A stretch of 48,279 bases of DNA from Sphaerisporangium melleum. Its GTDB lineage: Bacteria; Actinomycetota; Actinomycetes; Streptosporangiales; Streptosporangiaceae. Below the pieces are notes generated by a model. The model saw only the letters and a list, made by a program, of their open reading frames with translations. It was not told the origin of the DNA and made no database searches. The translations under genes and the position numbers were made by a program. Shown here in pieces: positions 1-9,904 of this stretch. Where the stretch lies: assembly GCF_014646695.1 (NCBI RefSeq), contig NZ_BMNT01000041.1:38304-86582 (forward strand), written 5' to 3'. Numbering within the stretch: position 1 is the stretch's first letter; each line of letters opens with the position of its first letter.

Positions 1-1248
1 TCCGGTGAGCTTCGGCCACCAGAAGTAGAACCCGGCGAACATCGCGAAGACCACGGTGCCGAACAGCACGTAGTGGAAGTGCGCCACCACGAAGTAGGAG
101 TCGGTCACGTGGAAGTCCAGCGGCGGTGAGGCCAGGATGACCCCGGTGAGCCCGCCCAGCAGGAACGTCGCCAGGAAGCCGACCGCGAACAGCATCGGCG
201 TGAGCAGGTGGATGTGCCCGCGCCACATCGTCCCGACCCAGTTGAAGAACTTCACCCCGGTCGGCACGGCGATGAGGAACGACATGAACGAGAAGAACGG
301 CAGCAGCACCTGGCCGGTCGCGAACATGTGGTGCGCCCACACCGTCATCGACAGGCCGGTGATCGCGATGGTGGCGCCGACCAGGCCGATGTACCCGAAG
401 ACCGGCTTGCGGCTGAAGACCGGGATCACCTCGGTGATGATCCCGAAGAACGGCAGCGCGACGATGTACACCTCGGGGTGGCCGAAGAACCAGAACAGGT
501 GCTGCCACAGGATGGCCCCGTAGGTGTCCGGGTCGTAGATGTGCGTGCCCAGGCGCCGGTCGGCCGCCAGGGCCAGCAGCGCGGCGGCCAGCACCGGGAA
601 CGCCAGCAGCACCAGCATGCTGGTCAGCAGGGTGTTCCACGTGAAGATCGGCATCCGGAACATCGTCATGCCGGGCGCGCGCATGGCGATGATCGTGGTG
701 ACGAAGTTGACCGCGCCGAGGATGGTGCCGAGGCCGGACATGACCAGGCCCATGATCCACAGGTCCTTGCCGACGTCCGGCGAGTAGGTCTCCCGGGACA
801 GCGGGGTGTAGGCGGTCCAGCCGAAGTCGGCCGGCCCGCTCGCGGTGAGGAACCCGCCGATCACGATGAGCCCGCCGAACAGGAAGAGCCAGTAACTCAG
901 CATGTTGAGCCGCGGGAAGGCCACGTCCGGCGCGCCGATCTGCAGCGGCATGATCGCGTTGGCGAAGCCGGCGAACAGCGGGGTGGCGAACAGCAGGAGC
1001 ATCAGCGTGCCGTGCGTCGTGAACAGCTCGTTGTACTCCTTGCGGGTCACGAACTGCAGGCCGGGCGCCATCAGCTCGGCCCGGATGATCATCGCCTCGA
1101 TGCCGGCGAACAGGAAGAACCCGAACGCGGTGATCAGGTAGAGGTTGCCGATCTTCTTGTGGTCGGTGGTGGTGAGCCAGTCGATGACGGCCCGCCCTTT
1201 CGGGGCGGGCGCGCTCGCCGGGGCCGGCGCTTCGCGTGTGTAGATCAC
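1..1248 (-). CDS. ctaD: Cytochrome c oxidase subunit I, 5' part (3' end outside window)
   Basis: Haem-copper oxidase subunit I, the membrane catalytic subunit that reduces oxygen to water and pumps protons. The first 416 codons are present and the reading frame runs off the window start. Visible family marks are the HPEVYI segment (Cu-B histidine and Tyr-His region) and [12 protein letters not shown] near the cut end, which carries haem ligands. Many hydrophobic helices are readable throughout. The start is taken as GTG at 1248 because GGGGAGG lies six bases upstream. The first 20 residues are Ala/Pro-rich and precede the conserved [11 protein letters not shown] entry to helix I. The gene is oriented leftwards, away from the rest of the window, so its operon partners are not visible. 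Confidence 0.97.
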   Translation of the reverse strand, partial: MIYTREAPAPASAPAPKGRAVIDWLTTTDHKKIGNLYLITAFGFFLFAGIEAMIIRAELMAPGLQFVTRKEYNELFTTHGTLMLLLFATPLFAGFANAIMPLQIGAPDVAFPRLNMLSYWLFLFGGLIVIGGFLTASGPADFGWTAYTPLSRETYSPDVGKDLWIMGLVMSGLGTILGAVNFVTTIIAMRAPGMTMFRMPIFTWNTLLTSMLVLLAFPVLAAALLALAADRRLGTHIYDPDTYGAILWQHLFWFFGHPEVYIVALPFFGIITEVIPVFSRKPVFGYIGLVGATIAITGLSMTVWAHHMFATGQVLLPFFSFMSFLIAVPTGVKFFNWVGTMWRGHIHLLTPMLFAVGFLATFLLGGLTGVILASPPLDFHVTDSYFVVAHFHYVLFGTVVFAMFAGFYFWWPKLTG

Positions 1249-1821
1249 AGCAGCCTCCCCGCCGCGGTCCGCGCTCGTCGTGCCTGCCGTCGTGGTGCTC
1301 GAAGTCCGATTACTCCGAATACTCCGATTACAACGCAGAAATACGACTAAACGCCGAAACGGGAAGCAAAACCCCAAACCCCGCCAACCACAATTTCTTT
1401 ACGCCCCCCTACGTTTCCCGCTCGCCTTCCAGTCCGTGGAGCCCGTGGCGAACCATGGTGCACGTCTCGGCCGAGCGTTCTTCCACGCTGCGGGTCCGTT
1501 GCGCGGAGCCGTGCCGGGTCGGGCGGATTACGGCGAGCAGGCGCCGCTGCCGCGCGGATGGCGAGGCGAGCCGGGGTACTTCAACCGCTCATCACCCGAT
1601 CACTGGTCAGCGGGGTGCCGGGGCGGTGGCCGGGTGCCGCGGTCCGCGGCGCTGATCGTTCCGCTCGGTGCGGGTCCATGGGACGGCGCCGGGTCGGCGG
1701 GATGGTGGACGGTGAAGCCGACGCCGTCGTACGGCGGGTGCGCCGGTGGCCCCGCCGGTGCCGGCCGTGGCCCGTCCAGTGCGGGCGTGCCGCGAGGACG
1801 GGCCGGGCCGGGCGTCGGGGG
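1249..1821. other. Non-coding stretch upstream of ctaD
   Basis: About 570 bases between the ctaD start and the DUF2630 stop. The part nearest ctaD (about 1300-1420) is much richer in A and T than its surroundings and holds a short tandem repeat at 1305-1331, so the ctaD promoter and 5' leader probably lie there. The rest is GC-rich. Open frames exist but none has a convincing family signature or ribosome binding site. Confidence 0.6.
1305..1331. repeat. Three tandem 9-bp repeats upstream of ctaD
   Basis: Three head-to-tail copies, TCCGATTAC, TCCGAATAC and TCCGATTAC, differ at a single base. They lie 57 to 83 bases upstream of the ctaD start, in the AT-richer leader. The 9-bp period is close to one helical turn, which would suit side-by-side protein binding, but function is inference only. 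Confidence 0.6.
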
Positions 1822-2067
1822 CTACTGCCAGTAGTTCTCCACCTCGTTCACCGGGCGCGGGCTGGCGTGGTCGGGGTCCTCGCCGAACTCGCGGTGAGCC
1901 CTGCGCTGGCGCAGCAGGTCCCAGCACTGGTCGAGCTCTTCCTCCAGCGCGCGGACACGGCTGTGCTCCTCGCCCTCGGACACCTCGCCCGTGGTCAGCT
2001 GTGAGCGCAGCTCGTGCTCCTCCGCGATGAGTTCCTTGATTCTCGAAAGGATCTGGCCGTCTTGCAT
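1822..2067 (-). CDS. DUF2630 family small protein
   Basis: An 81-residue, highly charged, mainly helical protein. The N-terminal half is rich in Glu and Leu and is followed by a CWDLLRQRRAHREFGEDP segment, which I recognise as the signature of the actinobacterial DUF2630 family. Its function is unknown. Length agrees with the family. The ATG start is preceded by AGGAGG eight bases upstream. It stands alone: ctaD lies downstream in the same direction but about 570 bases away, and the leuA leader region is divergent. There are no membrane segments or signal peptide; a short coiled coil is plausible from the heptad-like Leu/Glu spacing. Confidence 0.85.
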   Translation of the reverse strand: MQDGQILSRIKELIAEEHELRSQLTTGEVSEGEEHSRVRALEEELDQCWDLLRQRRAHREFGEDPDHASPRPVNEVENYWQ

Positions 2068-2214
2068 CGCTGTTCCTCCTGTCTTCCAGCAGGGAGCTTA
2101 CGGGGACGAACCACCCCTGCGCCCCCTGCCCTGGGGCCGGTGTCTCCCACCGGCCGGTAGCCTCGGCGCGATCCCCTTCCCGTCCCGGGGTCACCCCGAG
2201 CACGGGCGAACGCG

Positions 2215-2244
2215 TTACGGGCCGCGTCCGGCGTCTGCTACCGT
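2215..2244 (+). promoter_or_regulatory. Probable promoter of the leu leader transcript
   Basis: A TACCGT -10-like hexamer at 2239-2244 ends seven bases before the leader peptide ATG at 2252, and TTACGG at 2215-2220 gives an 18-base spacer. There is no Shine-Dalgarno sequence before that ATG. The arrangement suggests that transcription begins at or next to the A of ATG, making the leader peptide leaderless. Inferred from spacing only. Confidence 0.45.
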
Positions 2245-2251
2245 CTTGGTT

Positions 2252-2299
2252 ATGCTGCGCGGGCTGCTTCTTCTTAGCCGCCGCGGCGGGGGCCTGTAA
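2252..2299 (+). CDS. Leucine-rich leader peptide of leuA (attenuator)
   Basis: A 15-codon reading frame, MLRGLLLLSRRGGGL, with four consecutive leucine codons (CTG CTT CTT CTT) and six leucines in all. It ends in TAA 213 bases before leuA. Such Leu-codon runs are the classical sensor of leucyl-tRNA charging in attenuation, and leucine leader peptides upstream of leuA are known in actinobacteria. CTT is rare in this GC-rich genome, so the two CTT codons should sharpen ribosome stalling. No Shine-Dalgarno is present, and a -10-like hexamer sits seven bases upstream, so translation is probably leaderless. The RNA structures that would alternate in 2300-2512 were not resolved by eye, and no U-tract terminator was seen. 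Confidence 0.75.
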   Translation: MLRGLLLLSRRGGGL

Positions 2300-4228
<1,929 letters not shown>

Positions 4229-4329
4229 CGGCCGGGGCTCGCGGCGACGCCGGCACGACCTGCCCGGCGTCGCCTGAGCCCGCGCGCCACCCGCGCCGGA
4301 CACCAGGCCCACAAGGCCCCCGTCCTCCC

Positions 4330-4366
4330 CGGCCGCGCCCGCCACACCCTCGTGCGGGCGCGGCCG
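4330..4366 (+). terminator. Terminator hairpin after leuA
   Basis: Perfect 13-bp arms, CGGCCGCGCCCGC and GCGGGCGCGGCCG, enclose an 11-base loop about 100 bases after the leuA stop. No T-run follows, which is common for actinobacterial terminators. It separates leuA from the convergent hydrolase gene and may act both ways. Confidence 0.7.
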
Positions 4367-4509
4367 AGTCGTGTCCCGCGGCCGTACTCAGCGCCGGCAG
4401 CGATCCGGCCGCGTCGTGGCCGGCGCCCGCAGGTGTCCTGCTTGATGCCGGCAGCGGCCCGGACGCGTCCTGCTCATCTCAGGCGGCGCCCCGAGCGCAT
4501 CCGCCATGC

Positions 4510-5340
4510 TCAGCGGCTGTTGGTGGCGGCGCGCTCGATGAGGTCGGCCACGGCTCCGGGCCGGGAGACCAGGACGGCGTGCGAGGCATCCTTGATCGTG
4601 ACGACGGCGCGGGCGTGCGCGCGCTTGGCCATCCACCGCTGGGCGGCCGGCGGGATGTTCTTGTCACCGGTCGGGATGAGCACGTACGTGGGGATCTTCT
4701 TCCAGGCGGGGGCGCCGGAGCCCTCGTTCAGCGCGGCGGCGGTGACCGGGCGCTGGGTGGCGGCCATCACGGCGGCCTGGGCGGCGGGCACGTCGTGGGC
4801 GAACTGCTTGCGGAACTTCTCCTGCCGCACGTAGAGGTCGGTCTGCCCGCCGGGCAGCGGAACCTCCTGCAGGGTCGGGCCGAGGGTGCTGCCGGGGAAC
4901 TTGCCCGACAGTTCGGCGGCGCTCTCCCCCTTGTCAGGGAGGAACCCGGCGACCGACACCAGGGCCTTGACGTTGTCGTCGCCCCGCGCGGCATTGCTGA
5001 TCACGGCGCCGCCGTAGGAGTGGCCGACCAGGACGACCGGGCCTTTGACGCTCTTGAGCAGGGCGGCGGTGTAAGCGGCGTCCGACGCCAGGCCACGCAG
5101 CGGGTTGGCCGGGGCGATGACGCGATAACCGTGCCGCTGGAGGCGTTCCACCACGCCGCTCCAACTCGAGGCGTCGGCGAAGGCGCCGTGCACGAGCACG
5201 ACCGTCGGCTTGCTCCCGTGCCCTCCTGCGACCGCCTCCGCACCGGCCGGCAGCGCGGTGACTCCGGTCAGAGCGGTCGCGGCGACGGCCGAGCCGAGCA
5301 GCGCGGCCAGCACGCGGCGGCGGGTGGTGGGACGGTTCAT
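4510..5340 (-). CDS. Secreted alpha/beta hydrolase
   Basis: A 276-residue alpha/beta-fold hydrolase of the small esterase type; the substrate cannot be told. The N-terminus has a TTRRRVLAAL twin-arginine motif, a hydrophobic stretch and an Ala-rich cleavage region near residue 35, so export by Tat is likely. The mature part begins with TVVLVHGAF (oxyanion hole region). The nucleophile is Ser108 in GHSYGG, and the catalytic His lies in DASHAVLVSRPGAV near the C-terminus. The ATG has GGAG upstream. The promoter region contains a perfect palindrome between the -35 and -10 candidates, so control by a dedicated repressor is likely. The gene converges on leuA. Confidence 0.9.
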   Translation of the reverse strand: MNRPTTRRRVLAALLGSAVAATALTGVTALPAGAEAVAGGHGSKPTVVLVHGAFADASSWSGVVERLQRHGYRVIAPANPLRGLASDAAYTAALLKSVKGPVVLVGHSYGGAVISNAARGDDNVKALVSVAGFLPDKGESAAELSGKFPGSTLGPTLQEVPLPGGQTDLYVRQEKFRKQFAHDVPAAQAAVMAATQRPVTAAALNEGSGAPAWKKIPTYVLIPTGDKNIPPAAQRWMAKRAHARAVVTIKDASHAVLVSRPGAVADLIERAATNSR

Positions 5341-5391
5341 CGTTCTTCTCCTTCGGGTGGCGCTTCGTCAGCGCATCGTGCCGTACGCAAT

Positions 5392-5420
5392 CGAATATCC
5401 CGCAACTAAGTTGCGCACAA
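5392..5420 (-). promoter_or_regulatory. Promoter with palindromic operator for the hydrolase gene
   Basis: On the minus strand, TTGTGC (5420-5415) and TATTCG (5397-5392) are separated by 17 bases. The spacer holds a perfect inverted repeat, CGCAAC and GTTGCG around a 3-base centre (5401-5415). A palindrome between the hexamers is the usual position for a MarR-, TetR- or HxlR-type repressor site. The regulator is not adjacent and is unknown. Confidence 0.45.
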
Positions 5421-5609
5421 TTCTCTTCCCGGCCCTCGTGTGATACACGCCACCGTCACCCCACCCGGCACCGAACCGGCCGGCAGTGATCCCGCCGCGG
5501 CCCCAGCCGCCAGGCGACCCGCGCATCAGCAAGGGAGCGAGGAGCACGGCGGCACACTGGCGGGACGCATCACCGGCTCAGCGGCCGGCAGGTCAGGAAC
5601 GCCCCGGGG

Positions 5610-5645
5610 ATGCCGGTTCTCGGAAGTCATGCCGAGAACCGGCAT
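5610..5645 (-). terminator. Terminator hairpin after the beta-lactamase gene
   Basis: A perfect 14-bp stem, ATGCCGGTTCTCGG and CCGAGAACCGGCAT, with an 8-base loop. It begins about 58 bases beyond the beta-lactamase stop on the minus strand. It lies well upstream of the hydrolase promoter, so it isolates the two genes. No T-run is present. Confidence 0.75.
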
Positions 5646-5702
5646 TCCCACCGCTGCCACGACGGAGACGACCATTCCGGTCTTCTGGAGCGGCTGGTCG
5701 GG

Positions 5703-6710
5703 TTAGGGGAGCTTGCCGATGGCGCGGGCCAGGATGGTGGCGGTGCGGGCGACGAGCTTGTTGTCGTACGGGGTTCCGGCCGCCCTGGCGTTGGTGTAGA
5801 TCGCCATGATCAGCGGCGCGGCGGACGGCGAGGTGCGGACGACGGCGATGTCGTTGGCGGCCCCGTGCGAGTTGGCGCTGCCCGTCTTGTCGCCGATGAT
5901 CCAGCTCTTCGGCAGGCCGGCCCTGATCCGCTCGCCGCCGGTCGTGTTCGCCAGCAGCCACGCGTTCAGCTGCGCCTCGTCCCTGTCGTCCAGCGCGGTG
6001 CCCACGGCCACCTTGCCCAGGTCACGGGCGATGAAGGCGGGCCTGGTGGTGTCCCGCCTCTCCTTGGGGGTCCACTCGTTCAGTTCGGTCTCCCAGCGGT
6101 CCAGCCGGGAGACCGGGTCCTTCAGCGTCCGGAAGTACGCGGTCAGGCCCTTCGGCCCGCCGATCTGCTTCAGGATCATGTTCCCGGCGGTGTTGTCGCT
6201 GTAGGTGATCGCCGCTCTGCACAGCTCCGCGACCGTCATCCCGTCGTGCACGTGCTTCTCGGTGACCGGCGAGTTCTCCTTCAGTTCGTCCTTGGTCCAG
6301 CGCACGACCCGGCCCATCAGGCCCGGGTCCGACGTGCGCGCTTTCTTCAGCACGGCGGCGCAGGCCATCGCCTTGAAGGTGGACAGGAGCGGGAACCGCT
6401 CGCCGGAGCGGTAGCCGAACGTCTTCCCGGTCGCCGTGTCGATCACGTACGCGCCGATGCGTGCCTTGAACGCCGTCTCCAGCGCCCGCAGCTCCCGCCG
6501 CGCCTTCGCCGGCGACAACCCCAGGGGCCGGTCCGGTACAGCCGTCCGTACTGATCCCTGCACCGGGGAGGCGTGGCCGATCTCCGCCGCCGCGTACGGA
6601 GCCGCCCACGCGCTGCCGCTCCCGTACGCGCTGCCACCCGCCAGGACCGAGATCCCCAGCACGCCTGCGCTCACCGTCGTTCCGAACCGGTGGGCACGGA
6701 AGAATCGCAT
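5703..6710 (-). CDS. bla: Class A beta-lactamase
   Basis: A serine beta-lactamase that hydrolyses the beta-lactam ring outside the membrane. All class A motifs are present: STFK with nucleophile Ser110 and Lys113, SDN at 171-173, ETELN with general base Glu207, and DKTGS with Lys275. The N-terminus has basic residues, a hydrophobic core and an Ala-rich cleavage region near residues 36-42, followed by a linker, so export is expected. The chosen ATG (6710) is preceded by GAGG six bases upstream; an in-frame GTG at 6722 would add four residues but has no better ribosome site. At 335 residues it is somewhat longer than typical because of the N-terminal linker. No regulator gene is next to it. Confidence 0.95.
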   Translation of the reverse strand: MRFFRAHRFGTTVSAGVLGISVLAGGSAYGSGSAWAAPYAAAEIGHASPVQGSVRTAVPDRPLGLSPAKARRELRALETAFKARIGAYVIDTATGKTFGYRSGERFPLLSTFKAMACAAVLKKARTSDPGLMGRVVRWTKDELKENSPVTEKHVHDGMTVAELCRAAITYSDNTAGNMILKQIGGPKGLTAYFRTLKDPVSRLDRWETELNEWTPKERRDTTRPAFIARDLGKVAVGTALDDRDEAQLNAWLLANTTGGERIRAGLPKSWIIGDKTGSANSHGAANDIAVVRTSPSAAPLIMAIYTNARAAGTPYDNKLVARTATILARAIGKLP

Positions 6711-6774
6711 GGTCATCCTCACTGTTGATCGGTCAGGAGCTGTGAGCCAACCAGACCCCGTCGCGGGATGTCCA

Positions 6775-6815
6775 ATATCGATATCAGGGCGGAATCCATG
6801 AAGATTTCGATATCA
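6775..6815. promoter_or_regulatory. Direct repeats TCGATATCA upstream of bla
   Basis: TCGATATCA occurs at 6778-6786 and again at 6807-6815, spaced 29 bases apart, about three helical turns. The first copy overlaps the palindrome ATATCGATAT (6775-6784). The pair lies 65-105 bases upstream of the bla start in a locally AT-richer patch, which suggests binding sites for a regulator. No regulator is identified. Confidence 0.4.
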
Positions 6816-6885
6816 CGCCTGTTCACAGCGCGCTGACCGCCGAGCCGGCCGCTGTCATCGCAAGTCGGCCGATCGATCTGCGGAG

Positions 6886-7018
6886 GAGCGGCCATCGCGT
6901 CAGTGGAGCGGCGACCATCACGTCAGCCAATGAGCGACCAACGTGTCACATAGGTTGCGACCAGCGCGTCAGGTGGGCGGCGACCACGATGTCAGCTGAG
7001 TAGCGGCCGTTGTAGCGG
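6886..7018. repeat. Degenerate tandem repeats upstream of the ATPase gene
   Basis: Five imperfect units of 20 to 26 bases run from 6886 to 7000 and a sixth partial unit follows. Unit starts are near 6886, 6906, 6932, 6954 and 6976. The shared core is GCG(G)-C/A-CCA, three or four variable bases, then GTCA(G). The array ends about 30 bases before the start of the DUF4143 ATPase gene. Variable spacing and drift suggest an old array, either protein-binding sites or the decayed end of a mobile element with multiple transposase sites. Confidence 0.5.
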
Positions 7019-7047
7019 ATCGAAGCCATTGCTGGCATGCTGACCTG

Positions 7048-8346
7048 GTGGTCAACACCTCGCAGACACCGTTGGGGCACGTGCTGCCGCGCCGGGCGGC
7101 CAGAGCCGTCCGAGAGGCGCTGAACGACACCCGGGTCGTGCTCGTCAACGGTGCCCGCCAGTCCGGCAAGAGCACCCTGGTCCGGCTACTCGCCAAAGAC
7201 CGTGCGGCCGAATGGCGCAACCTCGACACACCCGCCGTGCGACAGGCCGCGATCGCCGATCCCGCCGGCTTCGTCGCGTTCCACGAGCCCATGGTCATCG
7301 ACGAGATTCAGCGTGTCCCTGATCTCCTGCTGGCCATCAAGGAGCAGGTGGACACCGACCCCCGGCCGGGACGCTATCTCCTGACCGGTTCCGCGCGGGT
7401 GCTGGGCCTGCGCGGGCTCCCGGACGCACTGCCGGGCCGGGTGGAGACCATCGAGCTCTGGCCCTTCTCACAGGGGGAGATCGACGGGACGCCTGACGGC
7501 CTGGTGGACGCGCTGTTCCAGGAGGGGCCGAAGGTCCATCACACCTCGTCCGCGACCCGCAACGACTACGCGGAACGAGTCGTCCGCGGGGGTTTCCCCG
7601 AAGCGGTCGCGCGGACGAACCCCCGGCGCCGGGAGCGATTCCTCGATTCGTACGTCTCGGATCTCATCGCACGAGACGTGAGTCAGCTCTCGGACATCGA
7701 ACGACTGTCGGAGATGCGGGCGCTGGTGCGGTTGCTGGCGGCCCGGTCCGGGCGGCTTCTCGTCGCCGGCGCCCTGAACGTCGGGCTGTCGACGAGTACC
7801 GTCCTTCGATACCTCGCGCTGCTCGAGGAGGTGTTCCTGACCAAACGCGTACCGGCGTGGTCGCGCAACCTGAGCAGTCGTGCGACGAGCACACCGAAGC
7901 TCGCCTTCGTGGACTCCGGAGTGGCCGCCAACCTGCTGGGTGTGGACGCCAGGAGCCTCGTCCGGCCGGAAGGCGCGTTCGGGCCGCTTCTCGAAGGGTT
8001 CGTCCTGATGGAGTTGGCGCGCCAGCTCACCTGGTCGGAGGAGCGCGCCGAGCTGTTCCACTATCGGACCAAGGACAAGGTGGAGGTCGACGCCGTCCTG
8101 GAGAACCGCCAGGGCCGGGTCGTGGCCATCGAGGTGAAAGCCTCGTCCACGGTGCGTCCGGACGACTTTCGCGGACTACGTCATCTGGCCGACCGTCTCG
8201 GGGACGACTTCGTCGTCGGAGTCGTGCTCTACACCGGTACCCAGACCCTTCCCTTCGGCGAACGCATGCGGGCCATGCCGGTGAGCGCGCTCTGGGAGGT
8301 GGCTCCGCAGGGCGGTCGCGCCATAGGGAAGCTCGGCGAAGCGTGA
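7048..8346 (+). CDS. ATP-binding protein of the AAA_14/DUF4143 family
   Basis: A 432-residue P-loop ATPase with a DUF4143 C-terminal part. The N-terminal ATPase has Walker A GARQSGKST (about residues 34-42) and Walker B with MVIDEIQRVPDLL (about 82-94), followed by an LLTGSARVL sensor-like strand. The C-terminal domain contains VEVDAVLE and VVAIEVKAS, an acid-x-Lys arrangement like that of PD-(D/E)XK nucleases. The family is widespread and variable in bacteria, often in genomic islands; its cellular role is unsettled. The GTG start follows the repeat array. It is a single gene, converging on a TetR gene 19 bases away. Confidence 0.9.
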   Translation: MVNTSQTPLGHVLPRRAARAVREALNDTRVVLVNGARQSGKSTLVRLLAKDRAAEWRNLDTPAVRQAAIADPAGFVAFHEPMVIDEIQRVPDLLLAIKEQVDTDPRPGRYLLTGSARVLGLRGLPDALPGRVETIELWPFSQGEIDGTPDGLVDALFQEGPKVHHTSSATRNDYAERVVRGGFPEAVARTNPRRRERFLDSYVSDLIARDVSQLSDIERLSEMRALVRLLAARSGRLLVAGALNVGLSTSTVLRYLALLEEVFLTKRVPAWSRNLSSRATSTPKLAFVDSGVAANLLGVDARSLVRPEGAFGPLLEGFVLMELARQLTWSEERAELFHYRTKDKVEVDAVLENRQGRVVAIEVKASSTVRPDDFRGLRHLADRLGDDFVVGVVLYTGTQTLPFGERMRAMPVSALWEVAPQGGRAIGKLGEA

Positions 8347-8365
8347 GGTTCCGGGAGCTCGGGGA

Positions 8366-9073
8366 CTATCGAATCTTCAGGCCGAGGATGTGGGCTTGGA
8401 GGAGGGCGGTGTAGTCGAAGGCGTCGGCGCGGTCCGCCTCGATCAGGGCCTTGTACATGCCGAACAGCTCGAAGCTCACATGGCCGTAGATCTGGGTCCA
8501 GGCGAGCAGCGTACGCAGAATGAGGTCGTCGGAGAAGTCCGGGGTCAGGACCTCGCGCAGCCGTTCCGCGTCCGGCGCGAAGGACGAGGGAGTGAGCGGC
8601 AGTCCGGGTACGGGCAAGAGCCTGCCCGCCTGCTTCGCATCGCGCACAATGCCGGTCAGCACGATGCCGTCCCGGGCGGCCGCCGCCACGGTGTCCTGCG
8701 GCGCCACGTACCCGGGCACCGGCGTGCCGTGGATGAGCGCGTACTCGTGCGGATTGGCCAGCGCCCACGTGCGAATCGCCCGGCAGGACGCCATCCACCG
8801 GTCCAGGTGGTGCTCGCGCGGGCACGCCGCGTCGGCCTGCTCGACGGCGGTCCCGACCGCGTCGAACGCCTCGATGATGAGCGCGGTGAGCAGATCGTCC
8901 CTACTCGGGAAGTACCGGTAGATCGCCGAGGAGACCATCCCCAGCTCGCGTGCGACGGCCCGCAGCGACAGCCCCGCCGCCCCCTCCACCGCGAGGTGCC
9001 GCCGCGCCACCGCCTTGATCTCCCCGATCAGCTCGGCCCGCACACGCTCCCGCACACTACGACTGACACTCAC
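8366..9073 (-). CDS. TetR family transcriptional regulator
   Basis: A 235-residue one-component repressor. The N-terminal helix-turn-helix spans about residues 20-65 and contains LSLRAVARELGMVSSAIYRYF, a clear TetR DNA-binding signature. The C-terminal ligand domain carries aromatic residues, with YGHVSFELFGMY near the end, as in TetR proteins of the WHG type. GTG at 9073 is the only sensible start. An AGAGC/GCTCT inverted repeat lies 35-47 bases upstream, suggesting autoregulation. Closely similar palindromes occur before the SDR gene at 19773, which may be its target. Confidence 0.92.
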   Translation of the reverse strand: MSVSRSVRERVRAELIGEIKAVARRHLAVEGAAGLSLRAVARELGMVSSAIYRYFPSRDDLLTALIIEAFDAVGTAVEQADAACPREHHLDRWMASCRAIRTWALANPHEYALIHGTPVPGYVAPQDTVAAAARDGIVLTGIVRDAKQAGRLLPVPGLPLTPSSFAPDAERLREVLTPDFSDDLILRTLLAWTQIYGHVSFELFGMYKALIEADRADAFDYTALLQAHILGLKIR

Positions 9074-9107
9074 CCCGCCAACCCTACCAGAGCGCCGACT
9101 CGCTCAG

Positions 9108-9120
9108 AGAGCACCGCTCT
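9108..9120. promoter_or_regulatory. Candidate TetR operator, AGAGCACCGCTCT
   Basis: A 13-base inverted repeat, AGAGC and GCTCT around ACC, in the promoter region of the minus-strand TetR gene. It matches the centre of the palindromes at 19607-19621 and 19641-19655, which share the AGAGCA and GCTCT pattern, so all three may bind the same regulator. Confidence 0.5.
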
Positions 9121-9221
9121 AACTTTCGTGGGATCGGAGCCCAGCGTCCGATCCCGCTTGGCAGTCGCCAACGACCACCCTGCCGCCATCGGCCGCGGCC
9201 TTTCGGCGGGGATGCCGGCCT

Positions 9222-9452
9222 TTACGCCGCAGACGAGGGTGTTCCGGCTTTCACGCCATTGACGAACGCGCTCCACTCGGACGGGGTGACGACCAGTGCC
9301 TCTCCGGCCGGGTTCTTGCTGTCGCGTACGGCCCGGCCGGCATCTGGGAGACGCGCCACCTCGACGCAGTTCCCGCCATCCGGTCCAGAGTGGCTGGACT
9401 TGATCCACTCGGCTGCCCGTGGCTCCCGGCTCAAGTCGTCCGTCCGCATCAC
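9222..9452 (-). CDS. DUF397 protein, third of three
   Basis: A 76-residue DUF397 protein. The family pattern is clear: WIKSSHSGPDGGNCVEVA, RAVRDSKNP and a terminal SEWSAFVNGVKAG. DUF397 genes usually follow an XRE regulator with a DUF5753 domain, and some act as antagonistic partners of it in actinobacterial development. It lies 14 bases after the preceding DUF397 gene on the same strand, so the three probably form one transcript. A GTG (9452) or the next ATG (9449) can serve as start. A weak copy of the last codons (GVKAG-like) recurs just downstream near 9209-9228, perhaps residue of a former duplication. Confidence 0.88.
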   Translation of the reverse strand: MMRTDDLSREPRAAEWIKSSHSGPDGGNCVEVARLPDAGRAVRDSKNPAGEALVVTPSEWSAFVNGVKAGTPSSAA

Positions 9453-9466
9453 CTTTTACTGGCGAA

Positions 9467-9670
9467 TCAGGAGAATCTCCCGTTCTTCATGCTGTTGATG
9501 AAGGCGACCCATTCAGGCTCGGAGACGAGCAGGGCTGGCCCGGTGGGGTTCTTGCTGTCCCGTACCCCTCGTCGGCCACCGGGAACATGCGTGACCTCAA
9601 CGCATTCGCCGCCGTCTGGCCCCGACCGGGAGGATTTACGCCATGTGTCCCATTCTGTTATCGGAGTCAC
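9467..9670 (-). CDS. DUF397 protein, second of three
   Basis: A 67-residue DUF397 protein with WRKSSRSGPDGGECVEVT, GVRDSKNPTGPALL and EPEWVAFINSMKNG. It is the most divergent of the three, with Arg-Lys in place of Ile-Lys before the SSxSG motif. The GTG start has GAGGTGAGAAC upstream. It lies 12 bases after the first copy. No intact helix-turn-helix partner gene is present in the window for any of the three. Confidence 0.88.
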   Translation of the reverse strand: MTPITEWDTWRKSSRSGPDGGECVEVTHVPGGRRGVRDSKNPTGPALLVSEPEWVAFINSMKNGRFS

Positions 9671-9682
9671 TTCGTTCTCACC

Positions 9683-9904
9683 TCAGCAGGATCGGGAGAC
9701 TTCGCCGGTCTTCATGTCGGCGATGAACGTGGTCCACTCAGGCCCAGGGATCAGTAGCACCGGCCCTGCTGGGTTCTTGCTGTCGCGTACGCCCCGTTGC
9801 GCCCCGGAGAGGCGTGCGACCTCGATGCAGTTCCCGCCGTTGTTGCCTGAATGGCTGGACTTGATCCACTTGGCTGTCCGTGGTTCCTGGGTCAACTCGT
9901 CCAT
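9683..9904 (-). CDS. DUF397 protein, first of three
   Basis: A 73-residue DUF397 protein with WIKSSHSGNNGGNCIEVA, GVRDSKNPAGPVLLIPG and EWTTFIADMKTGE. Its ATG overlaps the last codons of the upstream XRE/DUF5753 remnant, the usual coupled arrangement for a regulator and its DUF397 partner. Because that regulator is truncated, this gene and the next two have lost their native upstream partner and probably their promoter, unless one has formed within the remnant. Confidence 0.9.
   Translation of the reverse strand: MDELTQEPRTAKWIKSSHSGNNGGNCIEVARLSGAQRGVRDSKNPAGPVLLIPGPEWTTFIADMKTGEVSRSC

Noticed and set aside
6810-7047. CRISPR array as explanation of the repeats before the ATPase gene
   Set aside because: Units are contiguous and degenerate, with no constant repeat and unique spacer alternation, and no cas genes are present.
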